A stretch of DNA of 64,000 nt. Origin: Arthrobacter sp. PGP41 (GTDB lineage: Bacteria; Actinomycetota; Actinomycetes; Actinomycetales; Micrococcaceae). The translations under genes were made by a program, and so were the position numbers. Shown piece by piece: positions 56,115 to 64,000 of the stretch. The stretch lies in the NCBI RefSeq assembly GCF_002953935.1, contig NZ_CP026514.1, positions 3,844,001 through 3,908,000 of the forward strand. Direction: 5' to 3'. The notes below the pieces were generated by a model that was given only the letters and a program-made list of their open reading frames with translations, made no database searches and was not told the origin of the DNA. Numbering within the stretch: position 1 is the first letter of the stretch; each line of letters starts with the position of its first letter.

Positions 56115-56971
56115 GGAACATCCCCGCCCGCCGCGGGAGCCGGCGTCGTCCGCTGTCCGGACAGGCGGAGGCCGGGCGTCCTGCCCGCGGGGCGCCGGTA
56201 CGCAAGTGCCACCACGGCCACTGCCACGGCCACCAGCACCAGGGATAGCGCGACGGCGGCGTCGGGGTCGGTCTCCCGCTGCAAGTAGATTTCCAGCGGC
56301 AGCGTCCGGGTGACCCCCTGCAGGCTGCCCGCGAACGTGAGGGTGGCGCCGAATTCGCCCAGGCTCCTGGCGAAGGCAAGGACCGCCCCTGATGCCAGGC
56401 CGGGCAGGACGAGCGGCAGCGTGACGCGGCGGAAGACGGTTCCGGGCGATGCGCCGAGCGTCGCTGCCACCGCCTCGTACCTGTGTCCGCCGGTGCGCAG
56501 CGCACCTTCCAGGCTGACCACCAGGAACGGCAGGGCCACGAATGTCTGGGCCAGGACCACGGCGGTGGTGGAAAACGCAATCTGCAGCCCCAGCACCTCA
56601 ATCGTCCTGCCCAGGAGGCCCTGCCGGCCGAAGGTGTACAGGAGGGCGATGCCGCCCACCACGGGCGGCAGCACCAGCGGGAGCAGCACCAGCGAGCGCA
56701 GGAGCCCCAGCAGCGGGAGCGCGCCGCGGGCAAGGACCACCGCCAGCGGAACGCCGAGCACGACGCACAGGGCAGTGCTGGCCGCCGATGTCCGCAGGCT
56801 CAGCCCCAGCGCCGCAAGGGCTGACTCTGACGTGACCAGCGGAAGGAAGTTGGCCCAGTTGACCCGTGCCACCATGGCGACGAGCGGAAGGACCACCATC
56901 GTGGCGGCAAGGACTGCGAGCGCGTAGAGCCACCGGGGAATGCCCGTATACGCCTGCTGCCCGCCGGTCAC
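56111..56971 (-). CDS. modB: Molybdate ABC transporter permease
   Basis: 286 residues, five to six membrane helices. [22 protein letters not shown] and the EAA loop [26 protein letters not shown] are typical of ModB, as is [19 protein letters not shown] at 56971, 10 bases after modA; the longer frame starts inside modA. Confidence 0.92.
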   Translation of the reverse strand: MTGGQQAYTGIPRWLYALAVLAATMVVLPLVAMVARVNWANFLPLVTSESALAALGLSLRTSAASTALCVVLGVPLAVVLARGALPLLGLLRSLVLLPLVLPPVVGGIALLYTFGRQGLLGRTIEVLGLQIAFSTTAVVLAQTFVALPFLVVSLEGALRTGGHRYEAVAATLGASPGTVFRRVTLPLVLPGLASGAVLAFARSLGEFGATLTFAGSLQGVTRTLPLEIYLQRETDPDAAVALSLVLVAVAVAVVALAYRRPAGRTPGLRLSGQRTTPAPAAGGDVP

Positions 56972-56981
56972 GTGCAGCCCA

Positions 56982-57788
56982 TCATCTGCTGCCCACCGGC
57001 CCAAACCCGGCGGCCGCCAGGACTTCCCCGCCTTCGGGGCCTGCCACCAGCTCCAGGAACTTTGCGGCAGCGGTCTTGTTGCGGCTGCCGGCAAGCGTTG
57101 CGATGGGGTACGTGTTCACCGCTGCGGCCGACTCCGGAAAGGGAACGCTTTCCACCTTGCCGACGGCTGCCCGGAGATCGGTGACATAGACGAGTCCGGC
57201 GTCAGCCTCTCCCGAGCTGACTTTCCCCAGGACATCAGCCACCGAGTTTTCCTCGCTGACCGGGCTGAGGTCCGTTCCAGTCTGCTGTTCGACGGCGGCC
57301 GCGGCGGCCCCGCAGGGCACCTGGCGGGCGCACATCACGAGCTTCGTTCCGCTCCTGGCCAGGTCCGCGAAGGATCCGATTCCTGCCGGGTTCCCTGCCG
57401 GGACGGCGATGGCCAGGGTATTGGTGGCAAAGTCCCGCGGCTGGCCGTCCACCAGGCCGGCATCCTGCAGCCTGGCCATGTTGCTGGTGTCCGCCGAGGC
57501 GAACACGTCCGCGGGAGCGCCCTGGCTGACCTGGGTGGCCAGGTCCGACGACCCGGCAAAGCTAAGGGTGACGACGGTTCCGGGATTCTCCTTTTCGAAC
57601 CGTTCCGCGAGCTCGGTGAAACTGGCCTTAAGGGACGCCGCGGCGAAAACAGTCAGTGTTCCCTGGCCGGCTCCCTGGGCGGTGTTGCCCGAAGCGCCGG
57701 CGCCGGCGCCGCTGCCCGCACAACCGGCCAGCAGGGCCGCCAGCAGGATTGCCGCCAGCAGGGCTGCGGCCCGCCGGACCAGCGTCAC
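56982..57788 (-). CDS. modA: Molybdate-binding lipoprotein
   Basis: 268 residues: signal with lipobox LLAGC (Cys about 21), then [44 protein letters not shown] and [11 protein letters not shown], the ModA pattern for molybdate/tungstate binding. GTG at 57788 overlaps the regulator's stop (GTGA). Confidence 0.94.
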   Translation of the reverse strand: MTLVRRAAALLAAILLAALLAGCAGSGAGAGASGNTAQGAGQGTLTVFAAASLKASFTELAERFEKENPGTVVTLSFAGSSDLATQVSQGAPADVFASADTSNMARLQDAGLVDGQPRDFATNTLAIAVPAGNPAGIGSFADLARSGTKLVMCARQVPCGAAAAAVEQQTGTDLSPVSEENSVADVLGKVSSGEADAGLVYVTDLRAAVGKVESVPFPESAAAVNTYPIATLAGSRNKTAAAKFLELVAGPEGGEVLAAAGFGPVGSR

Positions 57789-58195
57789 GCGGTTCCCTTT
57801 CCCTGCGGGGTTTCGATGATCACGGTGGTGGCCTTGACCACGGCCGTGGCCACGGAGCCGAGTTCCAGTCCCAGTTCCTTGACGGCCTCGCTGCTCATCA
57901 GGGACACCACGCGGAAGGGGCCGCACTGCAGCTCCACCTGAGCCATCACATTGTCAGCCTTGATGCCGGTGACGAGGCCCACGAAGCGGTTGCGGGCCGA
58001 GCTGCCTGCACGGTGCGGATCGGCCGGAAGCTGCGCCAGTTTTTGTGCGTGCCTGGCCAGTTCCAGGCCGTCAACGGCGAGCCGGCCGGCGTCGTCCTTC
58101 CGCGGCGTGAGGCTCCCGTTCTCGGTCCAGCGCCGGACGGTATCGTCACTGACGCCCAGGAAACGGGCGGCCTCGGAGACGCGGATAGTTGGCAT
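57785..58195 (-). CDS. HTH-TOBE molybdate-responsive regulator
   Basis: 136 residues. An N-terminal excisionase/MerR-like HTH (VSEAARFLGVSDDTVRRWTE, about 6-25) and a C-terminal Mop/TOBE domain (about 67-130; FVGLVTGIKADNVMAQVEL). Smaller than ModE of E. coli and with one Mop unit, it probably senses molybdate and represses the modABC operon it heads. ATG at 58195. Confidence 0.9.
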   Translation of the reverse strand: MPTIRVSEAARFLGVSDDTVRRWTENGSLTPRKDDAGRLAVDGLELARHAQKLAQLPADPHRAGSSARNRFVGLVTGIKADNVMAQVELQCGPFRVVSLMSSEAVKELGLELGSVATAVVKATTVIIETPQGKGTA

Positions 58196-58313
58196 AGAGC
58201 CACTCTAGTACGCATTTGCGGCCTAATGACAGCGACAGGACCGCATTTCAGGGCTCCTGTGCTGCCGGAAGGCGCATCCGGGACCCGCGGCGGCGCAGCA
58301 CTAGACTTCCTCC

Positions 58314-59183
58314 ATGGTCCTCTACATCGACCCGCCCCTCTGGCCCGCGCACGGAACGCACTTCTCGCACCTCATTTCCGACGAATCGCTGGCGGAATTG
58401 CACGCCTTCGCGGCGGCGGCGGGTGTCCCCGAACGGGCCTTTGACGGGGACCACTACGACGTTCCGGAGCGCCGCTTCGACGACCTCGTGGCGGCCGGCG
58501 CCGTTCCCGTCGAAGGGCGGATCCTGGTCCGCAGGCTCATTGCCAGCGGCCTGCGCATTCCTGCCCGGCAACGGAACAAGTCGCTCAAGGTCCCGCTGCT
58601 GAACCGCTGGAACTCGATCATGCCAGGCCACGACGCCCTCTTCCTGGACCTCCTGGACCGGTGGAGCGAGGACCACCGCCACTATCACGGCTGCACGCAC
58701 CTGCTGGCAGTACTCGAAGCCCTCGACCTGCTCACCGATCCCGCCGACCCGCCGCGGACAGTCCTGCTGGCGGCCTGGTTCCACGACGCCGTCTACCGCG
58801 GCATAGCCGGCCAGGATGAGGAGGAGTCCGCGCGCCTGGCCGAGGAGCGCCTGCACGGCGCCGGCCTTCCGGAGGCGGAGGCGGCCGAGGTGGCACGGCT
58901 GGTCCGGCTGACATCCGACCACCGCCCGGAACAGGGGGACGACGACGGCGCCCTCCTCTGCGACGCCGACCTGTCCGTCCTGGGCGGGGATCCGGAGGAA
59001 TACGCCAGGTACGTTGCTGCCGTCCGCAAGGATTACGCGCACATCGGCGACGCCGACTTCGCAGCCGGGCGCGCCGCCGTCGTGCGCCACCTGCTGGAAC
59101 TGGAGCCGCTGTTCCACAGCGGCAGGGCAAGGGAACTGTGGCAGGCCGCGGCGCACCGCAATTTGAAGGGCGAACTGGCGTGA
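58314..59183 (+). CDS. DUF4031 domain fused to an HD-type hydrolase domain
   Basis: 289 residues. Residues 1-90 are DUF4031 (VLYIDPPLWPAHGTHFSHLISD, FDGDHYDVPERRFDDLV). Residues about 95-285 form an HD hydrolase: YHGCTHLLAVLEAL, the HD pair at 157-158 in AAWFHDAVY, and LLCDADLSVLGG with the last metal Asp. HD proteins cleave nucleotide phosphoesters; the substrate is unknown. Overlaps comB by four bases. Confidence 0.88.
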   Translation: MVLYIDPPLWPAHGTHFSHLISDESLAELHAFAAAAGVPERAFDGDHYDVPERRFDDLVAAGAVPVEGRILVRRLIASGLRIPARQRNKSLKVPLLNRWNSIMPGHDALFLDLLDRWSEDHRHYHGCTHLLAVLEALDLLTDPADPPRTVLLAAWFHDAVYRGIAGQDEEESARLAEERLHGAGLPEAEAAEVARLVRLTSDHRPEQGDDDGALLCDADLSVLGGDPEEYARYVAAVRKDYAHIGDADFAAGRAAVVRHLLELEPLFHSGRARELWQAAAHRNLKGELA

Positions 59184-59989
59184 ACGCACCCACCTCGAAT
59201 TCCCGCCACACGTTCACTGCCAGTGCCGCGCACCGGCAACTGCCCTACGCGGTCCGGGTTGAGTGGGGGCGCGACGGCGGGAGCACGGTAACGTCCGGCG
59301 CGGACCTTGCCGTGGTGGTTGACGTCCTCTCCTTCAGTACCTGCGTGAGCGTCGCCCTGGACCGGGGCGCCGCGGTTTTTCCTTTCCCGTGGAAGGACAC
59401 CGGCGCGGAGGATTTCGCTGCCCGCCACCGCGCCCTGCTGGCCGGTCCCAGGGACGGGGGCGGGCTCAGCCTCTCCCCGGCGAGCCTTAGGGCCGCCGAT
59501 TCCCTTGAGCGCGTGGTCCTGCCGTCACCCAACGGTTCCGCGCTCTGCCACGAACTGGCGCGCAGGGTTCCGTTGCTGGCCACCGTGTGCCTCAGGAATG
59601 CCGCAGCCACCGCGGACTGGGTGGCTGCCAACCTCCCTGAAGATGCAGTGATCGCCGTGGTTGCTGCCGGCGAACGCTGGCCGGACGGCACCCTCCGGCC
59701 CGCCGTGGAGGACCAGATTGGGGCAGGGGCGTTCATCGCAGGCCTGGTGGCTGCGGGCAAGGGCGGTTACGAGGCCGAAGACGGCAGGCACGGATACTCG
59801 CCGGAAGCTGTGGCTGCGATGGCCGTTTTCGAGGCCGCCGAGCCGCGGCTCCGGGAGACGCTGCACGGCTGTTCGAGCGGCCGTGAGCTGACCGGGGCGG
59901 GCTACGGTGCCGACGTCGATGTCGCCGCGGAACTGGACGACAGCGACGCCGTAGCCATCATGGCGAACGGGGCGTTCAGCCCCCGCTGA
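59180..59989 (+). CDS. 2-phosphosulfolactate phosphatase family (ComB-like)
   Basis: 269 residues. The family marks are VVVDVLSFSTCVSVAL with the acidic Mg site, LPSPNGSALC and NAAATADWVA, then AAGERWPDGTLRPAVEDQIGAGAFI. Named for coenzyme M synthesis in archaea, but bacterial members likely act on other phosphoesters. GTG at 59180 coupled to the HD gene. Confidence 0.88.
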   Translation: MNAPTSNSRHTFTASAAHRQLPYAVRVEWGRDGGSTVTSGADLAVVVDVLSFSTCVSVALDRGAAVFPFPWKDTGAEDFAARHRALLAGPRDGGGLSLSPASLRAADSLERVVLPSPNGSALCHELARRVPLLATVCLRNAAATADWVAANLPEDAVIAVVAAGERWPDGTLRPAVEDQIGAGAFIAGLVAAGKGGYEAEDGRHGYSPEAVAAMAVFEAAEPRLRETLHGCSSGRELTGAGYGADVDVAAELDDSDAVAIMANGAFSPR

Positions 59990-60023
59990 GGTGGCACTGT
60001 TCCGCGGCGTTCCGTCTGGCGTT

Positions 60024-60425
60024 TTATCGGTAGGCGGATACGAACGGCTGGCTGGTGGGCACAATCTGCTTGCCCAGCGGCATCAGGGAGACCGGGATGA
60101 GCTTCAGGTTGGCGATGGCCAGCGGGATGCCAATGATGGTCACTGCCATGGCAAAGGCTGTGACCACGTGTCCGATGGCGATCCAGATGCCTGCCACCAG
60201 CAGCCAGATGACGTTGCCCAGCAGGGAGAACACGCCCGCACCGCCGGGCTTGTCCACCACCGTCCGGCCAAACGGCCAGAGCGTATACGCAGCGATCCGG
60301 AACGAGGCGATGCCCCAGGGAATGGTGACAACCAGCAGGCAGCAGATCACCCCCGCGAAGAAATAGCCCAGCGCGAGCCAGAAACCGCCGAAAACCAGCC
60401 AGATGATGTTGAGCAGTGCCTTCAT
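60024..60425 (-). CDS. YccF domain membrane protein
   Basis: 133 residues with two YccF repeats: LNIIWLVFGGFWLALGYFFAG...IPWGIASFRIA and the later LGNVIWLLVAGIWIAIGH...IGIPLAIANLKL. Four membrane helices expected; function unknown. ATG at 60425. Confidence 0.9.
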   Translation of the reverse strand: MKALLNIIWLVFGGFWLALGYFFAGVICCLLVVTIPWGIASFRIAAYTLWPFGRTVVDKPGGAGVFSLLGNVIWLLVAGIWIAIGHVVTAFAMAVTIIGIPLAIANLKLIPVSLMPLGKQIVPTSQPFVSAYR

Positions 60426-60495
60426 CCCTCCATTGTGCCCCGGGGGCCATGGCAGCGGGATGGGGGCCTCCCCTTACGGTCCCCTGAATCAGCGG

Positions 60496-61110
60496 CTAGA
60501 CCGGGGTAGGAACACCCTTGGCCGCCTGCACGAAGGCGCTGACCTTGGCCAGGTCCTTAACGCCGCGGGACGACTCAACACCGGAGGAAACATCGACGCC
60601 CCAGGCGTGCGCCGCCGTGGAGGCCTGCGCAACATTGGCGGCGTCCAGGCCGCCTGCCAGCAGCCATTTACGTTCCTGCAGCACGGGGAGTTTGGCCACG
60701 GACGCATAGTCCCAGGCCTCGCCGGAGCCGGGGACGGCGGCGTCGATCAGGAGCAGGTCCTCCCCCCAGTCCTCCAGGTCCTCGGCAGCGGCACCCATGG
60801 TGACGGCCCTGACCAGCTTCATGCCGGCGTCGTGCACCGTGGCGACGTCCCCGCGCGAGCGCCGGCCGTGCAGCTGGATCCACTCCAGCCCGGCGGCACG
60901 GGCGATGGCCACGGCGTCGGCAGCCGGCTCGTCACGGAACACGCCGACAGGCGTTACCCCCTTCGGCACTTCGGCCAGCAGCGCGGAGGCCTGGGACGGC
61001 GAGACCACGCGGGGACTCGCCGTGAGGACGAAACCCACTGCGTCGGCCCCTGCCTCCACCGCAGCGCGGACGGATTCCGGCGTGCTGAGACCACACACTT
61101 TGACGAACAT
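60496..61110 (-). CDS. trpF: Phosphoribosylanthranilate isomerase
   Basis: 204 residues, TIM barrel. KVCGLSTPESVRAAVEAGAD with the catalytic cysteine, VGVFRDEP, IQLHG, and the C-terminal phosphate site LLAGGLDAANV and GVDVSSGVESSRGVKD. Third step of tryptophan synthesis; no other trp gene is adjacent. ATG at 61110 with AAGGAG; a longer frame lacks a site. Confidence 0.94.
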   Translation of the reverse strand: MFVKVCGLSTPESVRAAVEAGADAVGFVLTASPRVVSPSQASALLAEVPKGVTPVGVFRDEPAADAVAIARAAGLEWIQLHGRRSRGDVATVHDAGMKLVRAVTMGAAAEDLEDWGEDLLLIDAAVPGSGEAWDYASVAKLPVLQERKWLLAGGLDAANVAQASTAAHAWGVDVSSGVESSRGVKDLAKVSAFVQAAKGVPTPV

Positions 61111-61213
61111 TCCCGGCTCCTTCAGGCTGTTTTCGTGTTGTCCCCCCGCAGGAGAGTAGCAGGGAACCGGGGCTGCCGATACGGGCAAGCAGCGGGCCAA
61201 CTAGGCTGGGCGG

Positions 61214-61789
61214 ATGGAGATCATCCGCTTCGCAGACCGCAAGCCCCAGCCCTGGCGCAACGGCGGCGGGGTCACGCGCCAGATTGCCGGCCATCCCGAC
61301 GCCGCCTCCCTCCAGGACGGCGGGTGGGACTGGCGGGTCAGCATCGCCGAAATCACCAAAGCCGGGGACTTCTCACCGTTTCCTGGCATGGAGCGGGTGC
61401 TGACGGTGGTGGAGGGCGAACTCCTGCTCCTGACCGTGGACGGCGCTGAACATCCCCTGGAGAAGTACCGTGCGTTCCGGTTTCCCGGCGGGGCCGCCAC
61501 TTCCTGCGCACTTCCCACGGGAGATGTCCGGAACCTCAACGTCATCACCCGGGCCGGCAGCTTCAAGGGGTTCACGTCCATCGTTGAGATTTCAAAGAAA
61601 CGCGCCCACCAGCTGTTTGCCGGCCAGTTGGGGATCCTGCTGCAGGGCCAGGCCACAGCCTCCGACGGACGCCGTGAACCCGAGGCCCTGGGCCGCTACG
61701 ACGCCGTGGTGGGCTCGGACAGCGCCTCCCCTGAGGTCCTGGGCCGCGGCTTCCTTGCCGTCGTGTCCATCGACCAGGTCACTGGCTAA
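61214..61789 (+). CDS. HutD/Ves family cupin protein
   Basis: 191 residues starting RFADRKPQPWRNGGGVTRQIA, the HutD signature, then WRVSIAEITKAGDFSPFPGMER and LEKYRAFRFPGG. Double-stranded beta helix; in histidine-utilisation clusters HutD is thought to tune the pathway, but none is near. ATG at 61214. The last 11 bases overlap the convergent oxidoreductase gene. Confidence 0.9.
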   Translation: MEIIRFADRKPQPWRNGGGVTRQIAGHPDAASLQDGGWDWRVSIAEITKAGDFSPFPGMERVLTVVEGELLLLTVDGAEHPLEKYRAFRFPGGAATSCALPTGDVRNLNVITRAGSFKGFTSIVEISKKRAHQLFAGQLGILLQGQATASDGRREPEALGRYDAVVGSDSASPEVLGRGFLAVVSIDQVTG

Positions 61790-63083
61790 GACTGAACGAG
61801 CCAACCTCAACCACAGCACTGCTCCGGCGGGCCTCCTCTGCGGCGAAAACGGCTGCATGGCTGACCAGGGACTCCTCCAGTCCAGACACCACCGCCGACC
61901 AGTCACCGGTGGCCAGCGCAGCCACCCAGGCCTGCACCAGGCCGCGGTCGCCGCCCTCGTGCTTTTCCCCCTGGACCCGCGGCGCGGCAGCGGGGACCGG
62001 GTGGACAGTGGTTATTCCGGTCAGGAAATCGAAGACCGAGATGGCTTCGGCTTCCACGTCGATCTCCCCGTGGCTGCCGAAGATCCGGGTGCGCCGCGGG
62101 CCGGCGGCGGTGAAGGCCGTGGCGGTGAAGGCGGCAGTTGTGCCGTTTTCGTATTCAATATTCACTACCTGGTGGTCCACGACGTCATTGTCGGAGAAAT
62201 AGACGCAGCGGCCATAGGGGCCGGTTGCCAGGGCGTGCAGCAGCGACTCTGGCGTGCCGCCCGGATCCACCACGTCCGCGAAATACGCCTTGGCTGGATC
62301 AGCCTTAGCTCCGTCCACGGGCCGGCCCGCACCATAGATTTTCAGCGCGGAATAGGGGCAGCGGGGCTCCGCAGGGCAGTCTATGCAGCGCCGGGCGGCA
62401 CCCTCCGGCGCCCCTTCGGGGCGGAAATGGGCCAGCGTTCCGAACGACGACACCTTCAGTGGCCTGCTCCCGATGATGTAGGAAAGCCAGTCGACGTCGT
62501 GCGTGCACTTGGCAAGGAGGAACGGGCTCGCGCTTTCCTCCTTGCGCCAGTTCCCGCGGACGTACGAGTGCGCGAAATGCCAGAAGCCCACTGGCTCCAG
62601 GTGCTGGACGGAGATGATCCGGCCCACCGCCCCGTCCAACAGGATCTGCCTGAGGAGCGCTGTCAGCGGGGTGTAGCGCAACACATGGCAGACAGTCGCG
62701 CCGGCGGCGCTTTCACGGCCCAGGCGTTCCAGTTCTGCGCAGCCGGCGGGGTCGACGGCGACAGGCTTCTCCAGGAGGATCGGGTAGCCGTGGGCTGCGG
62801 CTGCCGCGAAAGGACCTCCATGCTCACGGTCAGGGGTGGCGATGATGATGCCGTCGGCCGGCAGGCGGTTTTTGAGCATTGCCTGCCAGTCCTCGAACAC
62901 GCCCTCCGCCGGCACATTCAACTCGGCCGCCAGGCCGTTGCGCAGCACCGGGCGCGGCTCAGCCACGCCCGCAACGACCGCCTGGCCGGTGGCAACGGCG
63001 AGCCGGGCATAGGCTGCGCCCCTCGCCCCTGCACCTGCGATGAGGAGCCGCACCGGATGCCGTTGCGCCGGCCCGGCATCCAC
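61779..63083 (-). CDS. Gfo/Idh/MocA family oxidoreductase
   Basis: 434 residues. N-terminal Rossmann site LLIAGAGARGAAYARLA, the EKPVA motif (ILLEKPVAVDP), H in THDVDWLSYI and a C-terminal dimer domain. The insertion CIDCPAEPRCPYSA has three cysteines and may hold a metal. A sugar or cyclitol dehydrogenase is likely. GTG at 63083, three bases after the glycosidase gene, so one operon. Confidence 0.88.
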   Translation of the reverse strand: MDAGPAQRHPVRLLIAGAGARGAAYARLAVATGQAVVAGVAEPRPVLRNGLAAELNVPAEGVFEDWQAMLKNRLPADGIIIATPDREHGGPFAAAAAHGYPILLEKPVAVDPAGCAELERLGRESAAGATVCHVLRYTPLTALLRQILLDGAVGRIISVQHLEPVGFWHFAHSYVRGNWRKEESASPFLLAKCTHDVDWLSYIIGSRPLKVSSFGTLAHFRPEGAPEGAARRCIDCPAEPRCPYSALKIYGAGRPVDGAKADPAKAYFADVVDPGGTPESLLHALATGPYGRCVYFSDNDVVDHQVVNIEYENGTTAAFTATAFTAAGPRRTRIFGSHGEIDVEAEAISVFDFLTGITTVHPVPAAAPRVQGEKHEGGDRGLVQAWVAALATGDWSAVVSGLEESLVSHAAVFAAEEARRSSAVVEVGSFSLSQ

Positions 63084-63086
63084 TGG

Positions 63087-64000
63087 TCAGCCGTTCTCAG
63101 GATCGGCAAGCCATTCCAGCGCCACGGCCGCTGTCCACGACTGGTCCATGCTGCCCAGCGGTTCGCCGGTGAAGGGCTCGTAGTACTCACCGAAATGGCC
63201 CTCCATCAGCTGGGCGAGGGAGGCCTCCCGCAGCCGGCGGTAGCGCTTCTCGTCCCCGCGCCTGCGCAGGCAGTGGGCCAGGTACCAGTTCATCACCGGC
63301 CACACGGGTCCGCGCCAGTACTGGCGCGGCTTCAGCCCTTTATAGGTGGTGGACGTGGAAGCCGGCAGCGGGAAGGCCAGGCGGGGATCGCCCGTCCAGT
63401 CCGGCCCTTCGAAGACTTCCAGTTGCCGGTCAAGGAGGGCCTGGTCATTGGTGGAAATGAGGGGCGCGAATCCGGCCATGGTGGGCGGTCCGATCCACTC
63501 CCCCGTCAGCACATCCCGGTCGCGTGCGAGTCCGGTCCTGCCATCCACCGTCGCGTCAACGCCGTCGCGGAATTCCCTGGCCCATTCCCGCAACCGGGGC
63601 GCCTCCTCCGGCAGTCCGAACTGTTCCGCCAGCACGGCCAGGTCCTCATTGGCCGCGGCGTAGATCGCGGACATGAAGACGTCCTTGACCTGGAAGGCCA
63701 TCACCCGGGGCAACCGCTCGTCGTCGAACCTCACGTCCGCCATCTGTTGCACCAGCCAAAGGTAGCGGCTGTACTCCTCGTCGCTGGGGCGCTGGCTGTG
63801 GTCCTTGACCTTCTGCGTGTCCGTGCGGACGAACGGCTCCATCTTCCCCGGGTTGACCCTGGAATACGGGCCGTCAAAGCGCGGGGAGTTGTCCATCCCG
63901 GATTCCCAGCCGTGGTAAATGGTCAGCAGGCCCGAGCCGTCCCCGCCGCGGGCCCTCCGCAGCCAGGCGTGCCAGTCGATCCATCCCGGCAGCGTCCGGC
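63087..64000 (-). CDS. MGH1-like glycoside hydrolase, N-terminal part beyond the window
   Basis: The frame is open to the right edge. About 304 codons are visible, starting RTLPGWIDWHAWLRR and including TIYHGWESGMDNSPRFD, a mark of the mannosylglycerate/glucosylglycerate hydrolase-like (alpha,alpha)6 barrel family, then YWRGPVWPVMNWYL and FGEYYEPFTGEPLGSMDQSWTAA near the end. Hydrolyses an alpha-glycoside, perhaps of a compatible solute or oligosaccharide. Truncated only by the window. Confidence 0.8.
   Translation of the reverse strand, partial: RTLPGWIDWHAWLRRARGGDGSGLLTIYHGWESGMDNSPRFDGPYSRVNPGKMEPFVRTDTQKVKDHSQRPSDEEYSRYLWLVQQMADVRFDDERLPRVMAFQVKDVFMSAIYAAANEDLAVLAEQFGLPEEAPRLREWAREFRDGVDATVDGRTGLARDRDVLTGEWIGPPTMAGFAPLISTNDQALLDRQLEVFEGPDWTGDPRLAFPLPASTSTTYKGLKPRQYWRGPVWPVMNWYLAHCLRRRGDEKRYRRLREASLAQLMEGHFGEYYEPFTGEPLGSMDQSWTAAVALEWLADPENG

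Overview
The window is high-GC DNA with the gene content of an actinobacterium, most likely Micrococcaceae (Arthrobacter/Pseudarthrobacter). Supporting signs are many GTG starts, a DUF3073 protein, a ClpB gene behind a HAIR operator, a degraded DUF222/13E12-type HNH protein, a septum-formation-family protein and a split GlcNAc PTS. Genus is an inference. I saw no rRNA, tRNA, CRISPR array, insertion sequence or prophage. It reads as chromosome dense in catabolic operons, cut at both ends inside a gene (ppsA on the left, a glycoside hydrolase on the right).

Layout. 0-4.4 kb: PEP synthase and its regulator, an orphan HATPase, an FMN reductase. 4.5-9 kb: a PcRGLX/YetA-like exo-rhamnogalacturonan lyase behind a LacI-like operator, then two tandem SRPBCC paralogues. 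9-16 kb: Lrp regulator with divergent aminotransferase and YitT protein, an F420/NADP-type reductase, two lipoproteins, a Ser/Thr dehydratase, a dTMP-kinase-like protein. 16-21.8 kb: GlcNAc unit (GntR regulator, PTS EIIA/EIIB, EIIC, nagB, cutC, nagA). 21.8-32.3 kb: broken DUF222 gene, DUF2231-Rieske fusion, dctA, small protein plus Tat amidase, double-module Lrp regulator with divergent M20 hydrolase and MHS transporter, cupin. 32.6-40.2 kb: hydroxypyruvate isomerase, tartronate-semialdehyde reductase, glyoxylate carboligase, glycerate kinase, allantoinase, winged-helix protein, Bcp peroxiredoxin. 40.2-44.4 kb: MFS exporter, small proteins, uraD-uraH. 44.4-51.8 kb: purF-purM, then a tandemly duplicated block carrying two small secreted proteins, a decayed peptide-ABC ATPase, DUF3073 and a septum-formation-family protein. 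51.8-64 kb: clpB, YciI-like protein, modABC with its HTH-TOBE regulator, DUF4031-HD plus ComB, YccF, trpF, HutD, Gfo/Idh/MocA oxidoreductase and a partial glycosidase.

How it fits together. The glyoxylate operon turns glyoxylate (from ureide or glycolate breakdown) into tartronate semialdehyde, glycerate and phosphoglycerate. Allantoinase and UraD/UraH are purine-ring steps, but uricase and allantoate-degrading enzymes are not in the window. A TTCC-N7-GGA(A/T) palindrome sits before hyi, before uraD and before dctA, suggesting one regulator over all three. The GlcNAc unit imports and phosphorylates the sugar, deacetylates it (NagA) and deaminates it to fructose-6-phosphate (NagB); a dre-like site lies in the divergent PTS promoter.

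The least explained part is 47.6-49.3 kb. The 3' end of purM, its stem-loop, a promoter with a TAAGCATGCTTA palindrome between -35 and -10, a leader of roughly 250 nt and a gene for a ~100-residue secreted two-cysteine protein are all present twice in tandem, the second purM tail being a pseudogene fragment. Related palindromes lie near the SRPBCC pair and a lipoprotein gene, hinting at a shared regulon. All motif counts here come from reading, not from a computed scan.
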